Virus record (IMG/VR): IMGVR_UViG_3300021962_008753
Location: 1 to 33,925 of that record
Length of the DNA stretch: 33,925 bases
Source: a virus
Reading direction: 5' to 3' (one strand)
Numbering within the stretch: position 1 is the stretch's first letter; every line of letters starts with the position of its first letter. This document shows positions 22,689 to 30,928 of this stretch, one piece after another. The notes beneath the pieces are model-generated. The model saw only the letters and a list, made by a program, of their open reading frames with translations, was not told the origin of the DNA and ran no database searches. Both the position numbers and the translations under genes were made by a program.

Positions 22689-23464
22689 AACAAATTATTT
22701 TTAATAATATATTCTTTAATTTTTTCAGCAACCACAATATTACCATATTTACTTATGTGATTATCCGGCACTAATCCATTTGTTTCCGATTCAATTTGTA
22801 ATTTTTCTTTTATACAAAAGTGTTTCAACGATAATCCATCAAATAATAAGTAATTTTCAGTCGAAGATTGTATGAATTCCAAATGCTTCTCATCATCTCC
22901 AAAATCCCAACCACTCCATATTATTTTTGAATTTTTTGATTTAGCAAAAGTATCAAACAATTTTATATTTCTATTCAGCGTATCCATTTCCGTTTGCAAA
23001 TCGAATACATATTCTAAATAGCTTGTAAAGTGATTATATAATGGTCTATATGATTCTCTATTATCGAATGGATTTCCTGAAAACTCTAGCATATTTAAAT
23101 TATGCTTTTGTTTATCACCCTCATAGTACCAATATCTACGGTGTGGTAATGATAGTATTATAAAATAAATTTCATTTGAATTTTCAACAATTTCTTTAAA
23201 TAAGTTTTCTAAAATATAATCATTTGAAGCTTGGGATTTGGCTAAATTGATTATATCTACATTTAGAGAATTTGCTAATATCGATGTAAATCTATTATTT
23301 TCTTTGTATGAATCTAAAAATTTAAGTATTTCAACTCGTTCTTCAGCAGTAGAATCTTTTGGCCAATATGTTAACGGAGTTTGTGGTGATTCTATAAAGT
23401 TATAATAATCTATATTATTTAATCCACCACCTTCAGTAAAACTACATCCAAAGAATTTTATCAT
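22685..23464 (-). CDS. SGNH-hydrolase-like protein (GCSFTEG type)
   Basis: 259 residues. Block I FGCSFTEGGG with Ser8; block III-type NLAKSQASNDY; C-terminal DNHISKYGN with a D-x-H pair. Same opening GCSFTEG as the protein at 27728-28585, so the two are related. Likely removes or transfers an acyl group on a glycan. Overlaps the 40-residue gene by 4 nt. Confidence 0.78.
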   Translation of the reverse strand: MIKFFGCSFTEGGGLNNIDYYNFIESPQTPLTYWPKDSTAEERVEILKFLDSYKENNRFTSILANSLNVDIINLAKSQASNDYILENLFKEIVENSNEIYFIILSLPHRRYWYYEGDKQKHNLNMLEFSGNPFDNRESYRPLYNHFTSYLEYVFDLQTEMDTLNRNIKLFDTFAKSKNSKIIWSGWDFGDDEKHLEFIQSSTENYLLFDGLSLKHFCIKEKLQIESETNGLVPDNHISKYGNIVVAEKIKEYIIKNNLL

Positions 23465-23470
23465 AATTTA

Positions 23471-23944
23471 TTATATGTTTCCTTTCTGTGATTTTTTATC
23501 AATTCCAATTACATTCATACTTTTAGGAGTTAATTCATTAACATCCATATTAAGTTCTATAACTTTACCAAATCCGCTTATCTTATACGTTCGATATGAT
23601 TCATTCGTAATTATTGGAATTTTAGCTACAACACCCGAATAGAACTTCTTTGCTCCACCTTTCATTTCCAATTGTTCCGTATCTTCATTTACAAACTTAC
23701 CAAAAAACTTTTTAATCAGATTTGGATTTACATTCGATACTTTTACGGCATGGACTATATCTTTTTGCTTAGACACAAATAATGTATAAATTATTGGAGC
23801 AGTAGTTTCGGTAAATTTACCTTTAGTACCATCCACATATTCGTACTCTTTTATAAGATAGAATTTAGCTCTAACCATTCTATCGGCTGAAACGTATTTT
23901 CTTTCATCTATAAATTTACGATATAGTGGATTAAAATTACCCAT
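23471..23944 (-). CDS. Hypothetical protein, 157 aa
   Basis: Not recognised with confidence. Soluble, beta-rich: MVRAKFYLIKEYEYVDGTKG, PIIYTLFVSKQKDIVHAVKVS, VVAKIPIITNESYRTYKISGFGKVIELN. Lys-rich with a C-terminal KKSQKGNI. Sits between an SGNH protein and a glycosyltransferase, sharing one base with the latter. Could be a phage-wide structural or regulatory protein that is only by position in the glycan operon. Confidence 0.65.
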   Translation of the reverse strand: MGNFNPLYRKFIDERKYVSADRMVRAKFYLIKEYEYVDGTKGKFTETTAPIIYTLFVSKQKDIVHAVKVSNVNPNLIKKFFGKFVNEDTEQLEMKGGAKKFYSGVVAKIPIITNESYRTYKISGFGKVIELNMDVNELTPKSMNVIGIDKKSQKGNI

Positions 23945-25212
23945 TATTTATTAAGAGGTTTTAATTTTGGCAATTGTAATTGCTGGAACTTTGGTTGTAT
24001 TTTTGTATAAATACCATATTGATTTAAAATATCATCAAACAGTAAGGTCATTTTTTCTAAACCAAAATTTTGCTTATTATACTTTGCCAATTTAGATGAT
24101 TCGGATTTATATTTATCATAATTCTTATAAACATCTTTGATTATCGGTAAAGATTTTGAAACATTTACATTAAACCATTGCGATTCTTTCAATAAGAATT
24201 GGTCAGCAGCTGATTCGTGTACTGGTTTCAAATCTCCTTCTAATAATACAGCTCCTTCTTTTAAGAAATCCAAATGACCACTCCAACCACTAACAATAAC
24301 AGGTTTACCAGTCAAACTGAATTCTAACAATGGTCTACCAAACCCCTCACCTTTTGTAAAATTCAACATTGCTTTTACTTTAGGATGTTCATATAAACCA
24401 TTCATTTGAGATGGAGATAAATCACCATGTAGTAAATAAATTGGAACTTTACCATAATCAGAACCCAATACTGATTTTATTTTTTTAATTGTGGCTTCTC
24501 TATCCATTACACTAAATCCAGCTGATGATGTTTTTAGAACTAATGCGGGTTTAATCTTTTCATTTTTAAACGCCATAGCAAATGTTTTAATCATCATACC
24601 CACATTCTTTCTATCTTCGCCCAAATCGCCTCTTAACCAATGTCCTACAAATAGGAATGCGAAATCTTCTTTAATTGAATCTAATTCAGTTACATATGAT
24701 ATCACATCAGTTCCGAAATCAAATTCATCGAATCCTTCAAAAAGAATCTCAACGGGCTTTTGAATTTTATGTTGTGCAAGTAGTTTGCCAGTTTGCTTAT
24801 CTTGTTCATTATAAACAGTTTTAACTAAACTATCTTTTGAATGTTGCGATGGAACAATAATTAAATCCATTCTATTACAACCGTGAATCCAATCTAATGG
24901 AGAAACAGTTGTTTCTATTGCCGCTGTAATACCAATATTATAAAATCCCAATGGTTGAAACTCATTTGGAACAGTAACCTGAATATAGATATCTGGCTTT
25001 TGTTGAATACCCGGAATGATATTATCTACCACCCACTTATGGAATGGTTTATCGTAATTCAATGCATCCATTGGGGTATTGCCCCAACGAGTGCTAATTA
25101 CTTTTATGTCGAATTTATCTAATTTATATAATGAATGCAACAAATCTCTTGCGTGGTCACCATATCCACTTCTTGTTGCTACGGGTGCTTGAAATACTAA
25201 CGTTGGTTTCAT
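23944..25212 (-). CDS. Glycosyltransferase, GT4-like (GT-B fold)
   Basis: 422 residues, the usual GT4 length. N-terminal half starts TLVFQAPVATRSGYGDHARDLL, with a G-x-G-x2 turn; donor half has FLFVGHWLRGD, ALVLKTSSAG, MLNFTKGEGFGRPLLEFSLTGKPVI, i.e. the E-x7-E motif in GEGFGRPLLEF. Transfers a sugar from a nucleotide donor with retention in the classic family. Adjacent to a second GT4-like gene with 1-nt spacing. Confidence 0.92.
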   Translation of the reverse strand: MKPTLVFQAPVATRSGYGDHARDLLHSLYKLDKFDIKVISTRWGNTPMDALNYDKPFHKWVVDNIIPGIQQKPDIYIQVTVPNEFQPLGFYNIGITAAIETTVSPLDWIHGCNRMDLIIVPSQHSKDSLVKTVYNEQDKQTGKLLAQHKIQKPVEILFEGFDEFDFGTDVISYVTELDSIKEDFAFLFVGHWLRGDLGEDRKNVGMMIKTFAMAFKNEKIKPALVLKTSSAGFSVMDREATIKKIKSVLGSDYGKVPIYLLHGDLSPSQMNGLYEHPKVKAMLNFTKGEGFGRPLLEFSLTGKPVIVSGWSGHLDFLKEGAVLLEGDLKPVHESAADQFLLKESQWFNVNVSKSLPIIKDVYKNYDKYKSESSKLAKYNKQNFGLEKMTLLFDDILNQYGIYTKIQPKFQQLQLPKLKPLNK

Positions 25213-25213
25213 A

Positions 25214-26593
25214 TTATAACTCTATTAACTTAAATTTTTGTTTTGGTTTCCAATTTGCAAATGCACCTTCCATACCATCTACTAATGATTGACACATTGC
25301 TTCTAAACTCAATTTACCTTCTCCTAAGAAATGATTTCTACCTTTTAAACCTGCAGCTTTTCTTTCTTCTCTACCCATTTTGTAAAAATCCATAATCAAA
25401 GGTGCTACATCTTCAAAATCAATTCTATCATCAAAAATATATGGAGTAGGTACTGAACCTGTTGTTGAACGAACTGGCCAAATCGGTTTAACCCAATCTC
25501 CCCAAACTACTTTGTTTCTTTTGTATCTATCATGCAATGAACCAATCTCAACATAATCTTCTGCCGTTAATAACTTACCACTTCCTCTTTCCCTAAATCC
25601 ACATTGGTCTTGTAATCCACCTGTCACAGTTACAATGATAGGAGTTCCTGCCATTACCGATTCAGCCGTTGCCAATCCAAAGCCTTCATTGGATGCTACA
25701 TTGATTGTTACATCTGCTAAATTATAAAGATAATTTAATTCTTGCTCTGTGTATTTATTTGGAGCAAATATTATATTACTTTCCGGCATACAATGGTCAA
25801 TAAATGTTGGTAAATCCGTACCATGCTCTTGTACAGGTTCAGTATGCATTAACATACATACTCTATCTCTCTTATCTTCGGGCAATGCTTCTCTAAATTT
25901 ATCAAAAGCCAACATAGCATCCATAGGCTGTTTTCTACGAATATTTCTATTATTCCAATAAAGAACAAATTCATATTCTTTATCTCCAAAAATACTTTTC
26001 TTAAAATCTTCGGGAACATCAATTGGTTTATATAAATCCGAATTGATACCATGTGGTACATAACTTACTTGCCAATCTTCCGGCTTAGCCCAGTACTTTT
26101 CTCTATCCCAACTCCAAACTCTCTTAGTAATACCATAGGTTTGTTTTGAAATAGTTCCAATCCAATCGCAACTTTCGTAATAATCTCTATTGTATTTTGG
26201 GTCTGGTAAATCATCCCAAATATGATAAAAGAAGAGAGGTACTGATTGGCGAATTTCATGCTCAATCTCATACAACCAAATCCAATATCTCGGGTCTGTA
26301 AAGTGTAAAATTGCATCAGGCTTTTCTCGCATCAACAATTGCCTAATGATATCAGGATTTCCATACCCATCGGATGGATATATCTTTACCTCCGCATCAG
26401 CAACGCCAGTTTGTTCCCTAACGCTTTGATTTAAATCTAAAATCTTCCCTGCTTCGGGATGTTTAATTGCTGCACCTAATTGAACCCAATCGTATTTATC
26501 AACTGTTCCCAATACTAATTGTTTGGATACGTTGGCAATACCACTAGTCATTCTAAGGTCATCCGAAAGTAACAGAATCTTCTTCTTTGTCAT
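25214..26593 (-). CDS. Glycosyltransferase, GT4-like (GT-B fold)
   Basis: 459 residues. N-terminal half KKILLLSDDLRMTSGIANVSKQL; donor half FVLYWNNRNIRRKQPMDAM, ITFAPNKYTEQELN-type stretch, VTINVASNEGFGLATAESVMAGTPII (E-x7-E motif, EGFGLATAE). The first nine-gene-island member on the upstream side. The gap to the previous gene is 16 nt, so no own promoter is apparent. Confidence 0.92.
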   Translation of the reverse strand: MTKKKILLLSDDLRMTSGIANVSKQLVLGTVDKYDWVQLGAAIKHPEAGKILDLNQSVREQTGVADAEVKIYPSDGYGNPDIIRQLLMREKPDAILHFTDPRYWIWLYEIEHEIRQSVPLFFYHIWDDLPDPKYNRDYYESCDWIGTISKQTYGITKRVWSWDREKYWAKPEDWQVSYVPHGINSDLYKPIDVPEDFKKSIFGDKEYEFVLYWNNRNIRRKQPMDAMLAFDKFREALPEDKRDRVCMLMHTEPVQEHGTDLPTFIDHCMPESNIIFAPNKYTEQELNYLYNLADVTINVASNEGFGLATAESVMAGTPIIVTVTGGLQDQCGFRERGSGKLLTAEDYVEIGSLHDRYKRNKVVWGDWVKPIWPVRSTTGSVPTPYIFDDRIDFEDVAPLIMDFYKMGREERKAAGLKGRNHFLGEGKLSLEAMCQSLVDGMEGAFANWKPKQKFKLIEL

Positions 26594-26609
26594 AACTTAT
26601 TTTGTTCTC

Positions 26610-26807
26610 TTAAAATTGTGAACCACTAATTTGTAATGTAGTGTATTCGTTTAATTGTTTTCTAAATTCTTCGTTCTTCGTATAAAGGTCTAATGTTCTA
26701 TTAACAAGTCTTTGAAAGTTCAATCCACCTTGAATTGTCTTTATCTTAAAATCCTCATCATATAACTTTTTTATAACCTTAACCGTAGTTAATTTTAAAT
26801 CCGCCAT
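26610..26807 (-). CDS. Small regulator-like protein (ribbon-helix-helix-like)
   Basis: 65 residues from the ATG at 26807 (MADLKLTTVKVIKKL); another ATG at 26831 would place the start inside the inverted repeat. DLKLTTVKVIKKLYDEDFK, then GGLNFQRLVNRTLDLYTKNEEFRKQL: a short strand followed by two helices, as in Arc/MetJ-type DNA-binding proteins or small phage scaffold proteins. Preceded by a 10-bp perfect inverted repeat. Might control the glycan operon it starts. Confidence 0.6.
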   Translation of the reverse strand: MADLKLTTVKVIKKLYDEDFKIKTIQGGLNFQRLVNRTLDLYTKNEEFRKQLNEYTTLQISGSQF

Positions 26808-26818
26808 AGTTAATAATA

Positions 26819-26842
26819 TTTGTATATACATATATATACAAA
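26819..26842. repeat. 10-bp perfect inverted repeat upstream of the small regulator-like gene
   Basis: Arms TTTGTATATA (26819-26828) and TATATACAAA (26833-26842), 4-nt spacer. Lies between the stop of the Fe-S nuclease gene (26846) and the ATG at 26807. Good candidate operator; purely AT-rich so it could also form a weak hairpin, but it has no G/C stem for a strong terminator. Confidence 0.6.
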
Positions 26843-26845
26843 AAA

Positions 26846-27709
26846 TTATTTTCCATCACAAATTCCTCTTTCTTTAAATTCACACCAAGCGCATAATTTT
26901 GATGGTTTCTTAGGATATTCAACATCCGTTCTATATGCACCATCCGTATTAAATACGCTATTTACAAATTCAGTAAATCCTTTCCATGCTTTATTAATAG
27001 ATGGTTTACCACTTGCGGGTACATGTTTACTAATACGTGGAATATGAAAATCAGTATTTTCCGATACTTTGCGTTTCAATATAATGAATTCAACTTCAAT
27101 CATATCTTCAGAAATTTTTAGCATTTCTGCGTAGAATTTCTTATATAAAAGTATTTGTGTATTCTTAATTGGGTCTGATTTTTGGTATTTACTCCAACCT
27201 TTTGTAGATGTTTTGAAGTCAGTAATACGATATTTGCCCGTCTTTTTATTTCTAACAATAAAGTCAATGAATCCTAAAAAGTTTACATTTTCGGCAATCT
27301 TAGTATTGATGGGTTGCTCGATTGCAATTAATTCATCATCTTTTAAAGAAAAGAAATTGTTGAAGTTTTTGGGTTTTTGGAAATAGTCCAAAATGAGATT
27401 TCCATCTTCTAAAAACTCTACTAATTCTTCTTTAGAACATATAGGGTCTTTACCTTCATTGGATTCTTTAAGAAAGAATTCTCTCATTTTTTCTTTAAGA
27501 AATGCTTTCGTATCCATTCCCTTATCAGCTTGTGATTTGGAGATACGAAGGCATCTACTTAAATATTCTTGCAATGTTTCGTGCATTGCTGAACCAAATA
27601 CAGAATGTATATTGGATGATGATTCTCGCAAATCATCTATGTAACTTAGTTTATATTGATGTGGGCAACTGCTCCACATACTATATTGTGAAAATGATAC
27701 TCTAGCCAT
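26846..27709 (-). CDS. PD-(D/E)XK nuclease with Fe-S cluster (Cas4/AddB-like)
   Basis: 287 residues. Nuclease core: H43 (GSAMHETL), D149 (FIDFIV), D164-F-K166 (ITDFKTS), and a Q185-x3-Y motif (TQILLYKKFY). Four cysteines fit the Fe-S cluster of Cas4/AddB/Dna2-type enzymes: C15 (SSCPHQY) at the N-terminus and C273-x2-C276-x7-C284 at the C-terminus. Such enzymes trim single-stranded DNA ends in recombination and repair. Near the replication genes, a role in phage recombination is likely. Promoter element lies only 4 nt upstream of the ATG, suggesting a leaderless message. Confidence 0.9.
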   Translation of the reverse strand: MARVSFSQYSMWSSCPHQYKLSYIDDLRESSSNIHSVFGSAMHETLQEYLSRCLRISKSQADKGMDTKAFLKEKMREFFLKESNEGKDPICSKEELVEFLEDGNLILDYFQKPKNFNNFFSLKDDELIAIEQPINTKIAENVNFLGFIDFIVRNKKTGKYRITDFKTSTKGWSKYQKSDPIKNTQILLYKKFYAEMLKISEDMIEVEFIILKRKVSENTDFHIPRISKHVPASGKPSINKAWKGFTEFVNSVFNTDGAYRTDVEYPKKPSKLCAWCEFKERGICDGK

Positions 27710-27713
27710 ATTA

Positions 27714-27745
27714 CAAATATAATCAATTTATTCGGATTTACCAAA
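27714..27745 (-). promoter_or_regulatory. Bacteroidota-type promoter, probably giving a leaderless message
   Basis: Reverse strand: TTTGG with TTTG at 27742-27745, exactly 20 nt, TATATTTG at 27714-27721. Only 4 nt to the ATG at 27709, so the expected transcription start is at about the A of the start codon. Confidence 0.8.
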
Positions 27746-28585
27746 TGTATCATTGATTATTTTCGTAAGTTTTTCAGCCCAAAGTTTAGAACCCAATTCA
27801 TTTGGATGCCCATCATTATTTATATGATATTCTGATGATTTATGAATAAATTCATGCAAAGTAATATCATTATAATAGAATGGATTTGCTTTTAGATTAT
27901 CTATTAGCTTCGAATGGATTGTTGGATAATGGTTTTTATGAAAAAAATTTATATCATCTTTAGAATCTTCCACTACTATTTCAAATGATGGAAATCCTGC
28001 TGAATCTTTTAGATACCAGCCCTTATCATTTTTTATTGGAATATGGTTATTTAACCCATCAAATACCAAATATGGATAGTTATTTGCTTTACAAAAATTG
28101 GTAAAATTGATAATATTGTTATATGTTTTCAACAAAGAAAACGTTATATTTGTATATAATTGTGCTATTTGAAATCTATTATCAAACACCCATCTATTCA
28201 ATTCAAATGATTTATCCCAATTTTTAAATCCATCCGCTGTAACTTTTTTGTTATTATTAGGGTCTAAAAATTGTAATGGAGTTATATGCCAATATAATGA
28301 ATGAAGTTCTGTATCTTTTGTGAAATCATCCCAACAAATTAAAAATCTTAAACACTCCGATAATTGTATAATAAACAAACTATCTTTGGCTATTTCAGGA
28401 TTTAATGTAGAATAATTAATAACATTTTGTGTAATGATTTCGTTACCAGTTCCTCCCTTTGCCAAATTTATTAATTCTAAATTATTATTTTCAGCAAAAT
28501 ACGTTGCCCAAGAACCAGCTTTACCCAATAAGTGCCCTTCGGTAAATGAGCAACCAGATGTTATTAAATATTTTTTATCTAACAT
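27728..28585 (-). CDS. SGNH-hydrolase-like protein (GCSFTEG type)
   Basis: 285 residues. Block I TSGCSFTEGHLLG with Ser13; NLAKGGTGNEI with the oxyanion-type Gly/Asn; C-terminal NNDGHPNELGSKLWA holding the D-x-H pair. Complete SGNH set. It sits next to the clamp-loader genes, away from the glycan island, yet shares its GCSFTEG block with the protein at 22685-23464. Shares one base with the upstream gene. Confidence 0.85.
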   Translation of the reverse strand: MLDKKYLITSGCSFTEGHLLGKAGSWATYFAENNNLELINLAKGGTGNEIITQNVINYSTLNPEIAKDSLFIIQLSECLRFLICWDDFTKDTELHSLYWHITPLQFLDPNNNKKVTADGFKNWDKSFELNRWVFDNRFQIAQLYTNITFSLLKTYNNIINFTNFCKANNYPYLVFDGLNNHIPIKNDKGWYLKDSAGFPSFEIVVEDSKDDINFFHKNHYPTIHSKLIDNLKANPFYYNDITLHEFIHKSSEYHINNDGHPNELGSKLWAEKLTKIINDTFGKSE

Positions 28586-29037
28586 TAAATTTTTAATTTT
28601 AACTTTGTAATTTGTTTCTTTTCTATACCATACTTTTCACAAATATATTTAATATTTTCTCTACCTTCTCTAGTAGAATAGAGAATATCGATGTATTCTA
28701 ATGCTTGTGATTCTGGTACTACAAAATCTTTTTTAATCAACTCCACTAAAAATTCTTCATACTTATCTTCCGATTTGCCTTTCGTATATTTTAAGTATTG
28801 TTTACCTTTTGGTAAAACACTAATATACAATTTGTACATTTCTTTTGGCTGAAGAGTTTGTGTTAATGGTAATAATGATGCAATAAGTTCAACCCATTCC
28901 GGTTTCATAGAAAGGAATCGATTAATCATAAAGTTACTCCACGATTTTAAATCTTCTTCCGATAACTTATCGAAGTAGTTTGGGTCTTGCTCTGCTGTAA
29001 TTGCATTAAGATGGTCGAATAACTTTTTAGCTGCCAT
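28585..29037 (-). CDS. Clamp-loader small subunit, T4 gp62-like
   Basis: 150 residues against about 187 for T4 gp62. All helical. EEDLKSWSNFMINRFLSMKPEWV resembles the conserved N-terminal block of gp62-type proteins, and PKEMYKLYISVLPKGKQYLKY the middle block. It is next to the large subunit, as in T4-like phages, with one small zinc protein between. With gp44 it opens the clamp and loads it on DNA. Sequence similarity is weak; genome context carries the call. Confidence 0.8.
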   Translation of the reverse strand: MAAKKLFDHLNAITAEQDPNYFDKLSEEDLKSWSNFMINRFLSMKPEWVELIASLLPLTQTLQPKEMYKLYISVLPKGKQYLKYTKGKSEDKYEEFLVELIKKDFVVPESQALEYIDILYSTREGRENIKYICEKYGIEKKQITKLKLKI

Positions 29038-29273
29038 TATTTTTCTTCTTTTGTAATTCTCAATTCTTCAGGTAAAAATTCCTGCAATGGTTTACCACAA
29101 TTTGTACATAGAAATACTTCAAACGGCATCACAGTATCTTTATCTCCGCCAGTTAATAACTTAGAAGCCTTACGGAATCTATAACCTGGCATAAAGATTA
29201 AGTTACCACATTCGCATGGTACATCTCTAGTATCTTTTAAATCGATTTGTGGTTGGTTAAATTGGTCTATCAT
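29037..29273 (-). CDS. Small zinc-ribbon-like protein
   Basis: 78 residues. Two metal-site pairs: VPCECGN (C-x-C) and FLCTNCGK (C-x2-C), separated by about 30 residues (FMPGYRFRKASKLL). Typical zinc ribbon layout. It sits between the two clamp-loader genes, overlapping the larger by 4 nt and sharing one base with the smaller, so it is co-expressed and may interact with DNA or with the loader. Function unknown. Confidence 0.75.
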   Translation of the reverse strand: MIDQFNQPQIDLKDTRDVPCECGNLIFMPGYRFRKASKLLTGGDKDTVMPFEVFLCTNCGKPLQEFLPEELRITKEEK

Positions 29274-30217
29274 TTTATAATATTTAAAATTTGAATAATT
29301 GTGCTCATAAACACTATTTCTTTATCTACTACTAACGCATCTTTGGATAATCCATCTGCAATAGTAAGTATCACATTTGCCGTATTTCCAGCTGCGTACT
29401 CATCTACCTTATCATATAACATAGTGTACATTTCCGAATAATCATTTAATCTATTATCAGCTACCGCTTGTCTGATATTCATAAATAAATTTCTCTTATC
29501 ATTAGATGATTTAAGTAAATCAATTAACTTTGTTTGGAAATTAGATTCAACCATAATTGCATGGTCTACTTTTAACTCTCCTTTTGCGGATTGTAATTGG
29601 CAAGTGTTTAAGATTCTACGAATATCAGGATAATATGAACTAATGATATCAGCCACATTTTTTAAATCATATTTGATATTCTCCTTATCCAAAATTTTAC
29701 TAACCTGAATTGCTACATCCTTTTTAGTTGGAGGTGTAATTGCAAACGATTGACATCTACTTTGAATCGGGTCAATAATCTTTTCAATGTAGTTACAAGT
29801 CAAAATGAATCTACAATGTTTACTGAATGTTTCCATTAAGTTACGAAGGATTGCCTGTGCATTTGGAGTCATATAATCGAACTCATCCAAAATCACAACT
29901 TTGAATCCCGCGAATCCAACCGATGATGCAAAGTTCTTTACTTTGTTACGAACAGTATCCACATTGTTTTCATCCGATGCGTTGATAATCATATGGTCGC
30001 ATTTGATTGTGTTTATGATTAACTTTGCTAATGTGGTTTTACCCGTACCCGCCTTACCATAAAGTAGTAAATGTGGGATATCGTTATTATCCAAATATTG
30101 TTGAATAGTTTCTTTGATGGTTTCATTACCAACATAATCAGCAAGTGTTTGTGGGCGGTATTTCTCCACCCACAAACTATGCTCTCTTTTACTAATATCG
30201 TTTGCGAAAAAGCTCAT
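29270..30217 (-). CDS. Clamp-loader large subunit, T4 gp44-like AAA+ ATPase
   Basis: 315 residues from the ATG at 30217 (MSFFANDISK). Earlier in-frame codons run into the dUTPase and are rejected. Begins LWVEKYRPQTLADYVG, the RFC-box start. Walker A GKAGTGKTT (54-62), Walker B VVILDEFDYM (107-116), sensor 1 FILTCNYIEKI, arginine-finger SRC motif (153-155). Forms the ATPase ring that loads the sliding clamp. Overlaps the zinc protein by 4 nt. Confidence 0.96.
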   Translation of the reverse strand: MSFFANDISKREHSLWVEKYRPQTLADYVGNETIKETIQQYLDNNDIPHLLLYGKAGTGKTTLAKLIINTIKCDHMIINASDENNVDTVRNKVKNFASSVGFAGFKVVILDEFDYMTPNAQAILRNLMETFSKHCRFILTCNYIEKIIDPIQSRCQSFAITPPTKKDVAIQVSKILDKENIKYDLKNVADIISSYYPDIRRILNTCQLQSAKGELKVDHAIMVESNFQTKLIDLLKSSNDKRNLFMNIRQAVADNRLNDYSEMYTMLYDKVDEYAAGNTANVILTIADGLSKDALVVDKEIVFMSTIIQILNIIK

Positions 30218-30227
30218 ATTTTTTATT

Positions 30228-30653
30228 TTATTTACCGGATGAACCGAATCCATCAATTCCTCTTTCTGAATCACTTAATTCATCAACCATTTCCAATTCA
30301 ATTGTAGGATATGGTATGATAATTATTTGGACTGCTCTATCTCCTATTTCATATACTTTAGATTCTAAACCTTTGGTTTTGTGAAAAGTTGCTTGTAATT
30401 CACCTCTATATCCACTATCAATTACACCAACCGAATTAGTCAATGCTAAATCGTAATTACGAATCGATGAACGGGGAAATACCAATCCAACAAATCCTTT
30501 TGGAATTTCTATTGCTAATCCTAATCCATATGTAATTTGAGTTGGAGTATGATTTATGATTGATGTTGCTACCAAATCTAATCCAGCATCACTTTCTTTT
30601 GCATATTTTGGCTTAACTGCGTTTTCAGCTAATAGTTTAATCTTTACTTGCAT
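30228..30653 (-). CDS. dut: dUTPase
   Basis: Hydrolyses dUTP to dUMP and pyrophosphate, lowering uracil in DNA and feeding thymidylate synthase. 141 residues, normal trimeric length. All five motifs are present: DAGLDL, PRSS, GVIDSGYRGE, RAVQIIIIP, and the flexible C-terminal arm RGIDGFGSSG. Catalytic Asp in GVIDSGY. Between gp44-like and clamp genes, unlike the T4 order. Confidence 0.97.
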   Translation of the reverse strand: MQVKIKLLAENAVKPKYAKESDAGLDLVATSIINHTPTQITYGLGLAIEIPKGFVGLVFPRSSIRNYDLALTNSVGVIDSGYRGELQATFHKTKGLESKVYEIGDRAVQIIIIPYPTIELEMVDELSDSERGIDGFGSSGK

Positions 30654-30924
30654 TTTTTTGTTTTTCTTTTGCTCTTTCTAATTTTGTTGCCTCCGAAATA
30701 GGTCTTGGGAAGATTCTAAATGCCATACCATTTTGAGTAAATTGTAAACCTTCTCCTTCATTTGGTTGAATTTGAAGAACCAATGGTGTTGCAGATTGTC
30801 CTTCTTCTTGATATCCGAATATCATAGGTTCGTTATCAAAAAATTGATAACACCATTCTGCATCCAAAATTGGAGCTCCTTCTGAAATACCTGCGGTTTC
30901 TTTTGTTTCTAATTTTTTTGCCAT
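30637..30924 (-). CDS. Hypothetical protein, 95 aa
   Basis: Not recognised. Charged ends (MAKKLETKETAG and a helical C-terminal EATKLERAKEKQKNASKD), central small beta region (WCYQFFDNEPMIFGYQEE, PLVLQIQPNEGEGLQF, AFRIFPRP). Overlaps the dUTPase gene by 17 nt and follows the clamp gene by 4 nt. Probably a replication accessory by position. Confidence 0.65.
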   Translation of the reverse strand: MAKKLETKETAGISEGAPILDAEWCYQFFDNEPMIFGYQEEGQSATPLVLQIQPNEGEGLQFTQNGMAFRIFPRPISEATKLERAKEKQKNASKD

Positions 30925-30928
30925 TTTA

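Noticed and set aside
26819-26842. Terminator after the Fe-S nuclease gene
   Set aside because: The stem is entirely A/T apart from one pair per arm, unlike the GC-core stems of the two good terminators; operator fits better.
26846-27709. Part of a CRISPR-Cas system
   Set aside because: No repeat-spacer array and no other cas-like genes are present in the window.
29270-30274. Longer gp44-like start upstream of 30217
   Set aside because: Would overlap the conserved C-terminal arm of dUTPase, and the RFC-box start fits the ATG at 30217.
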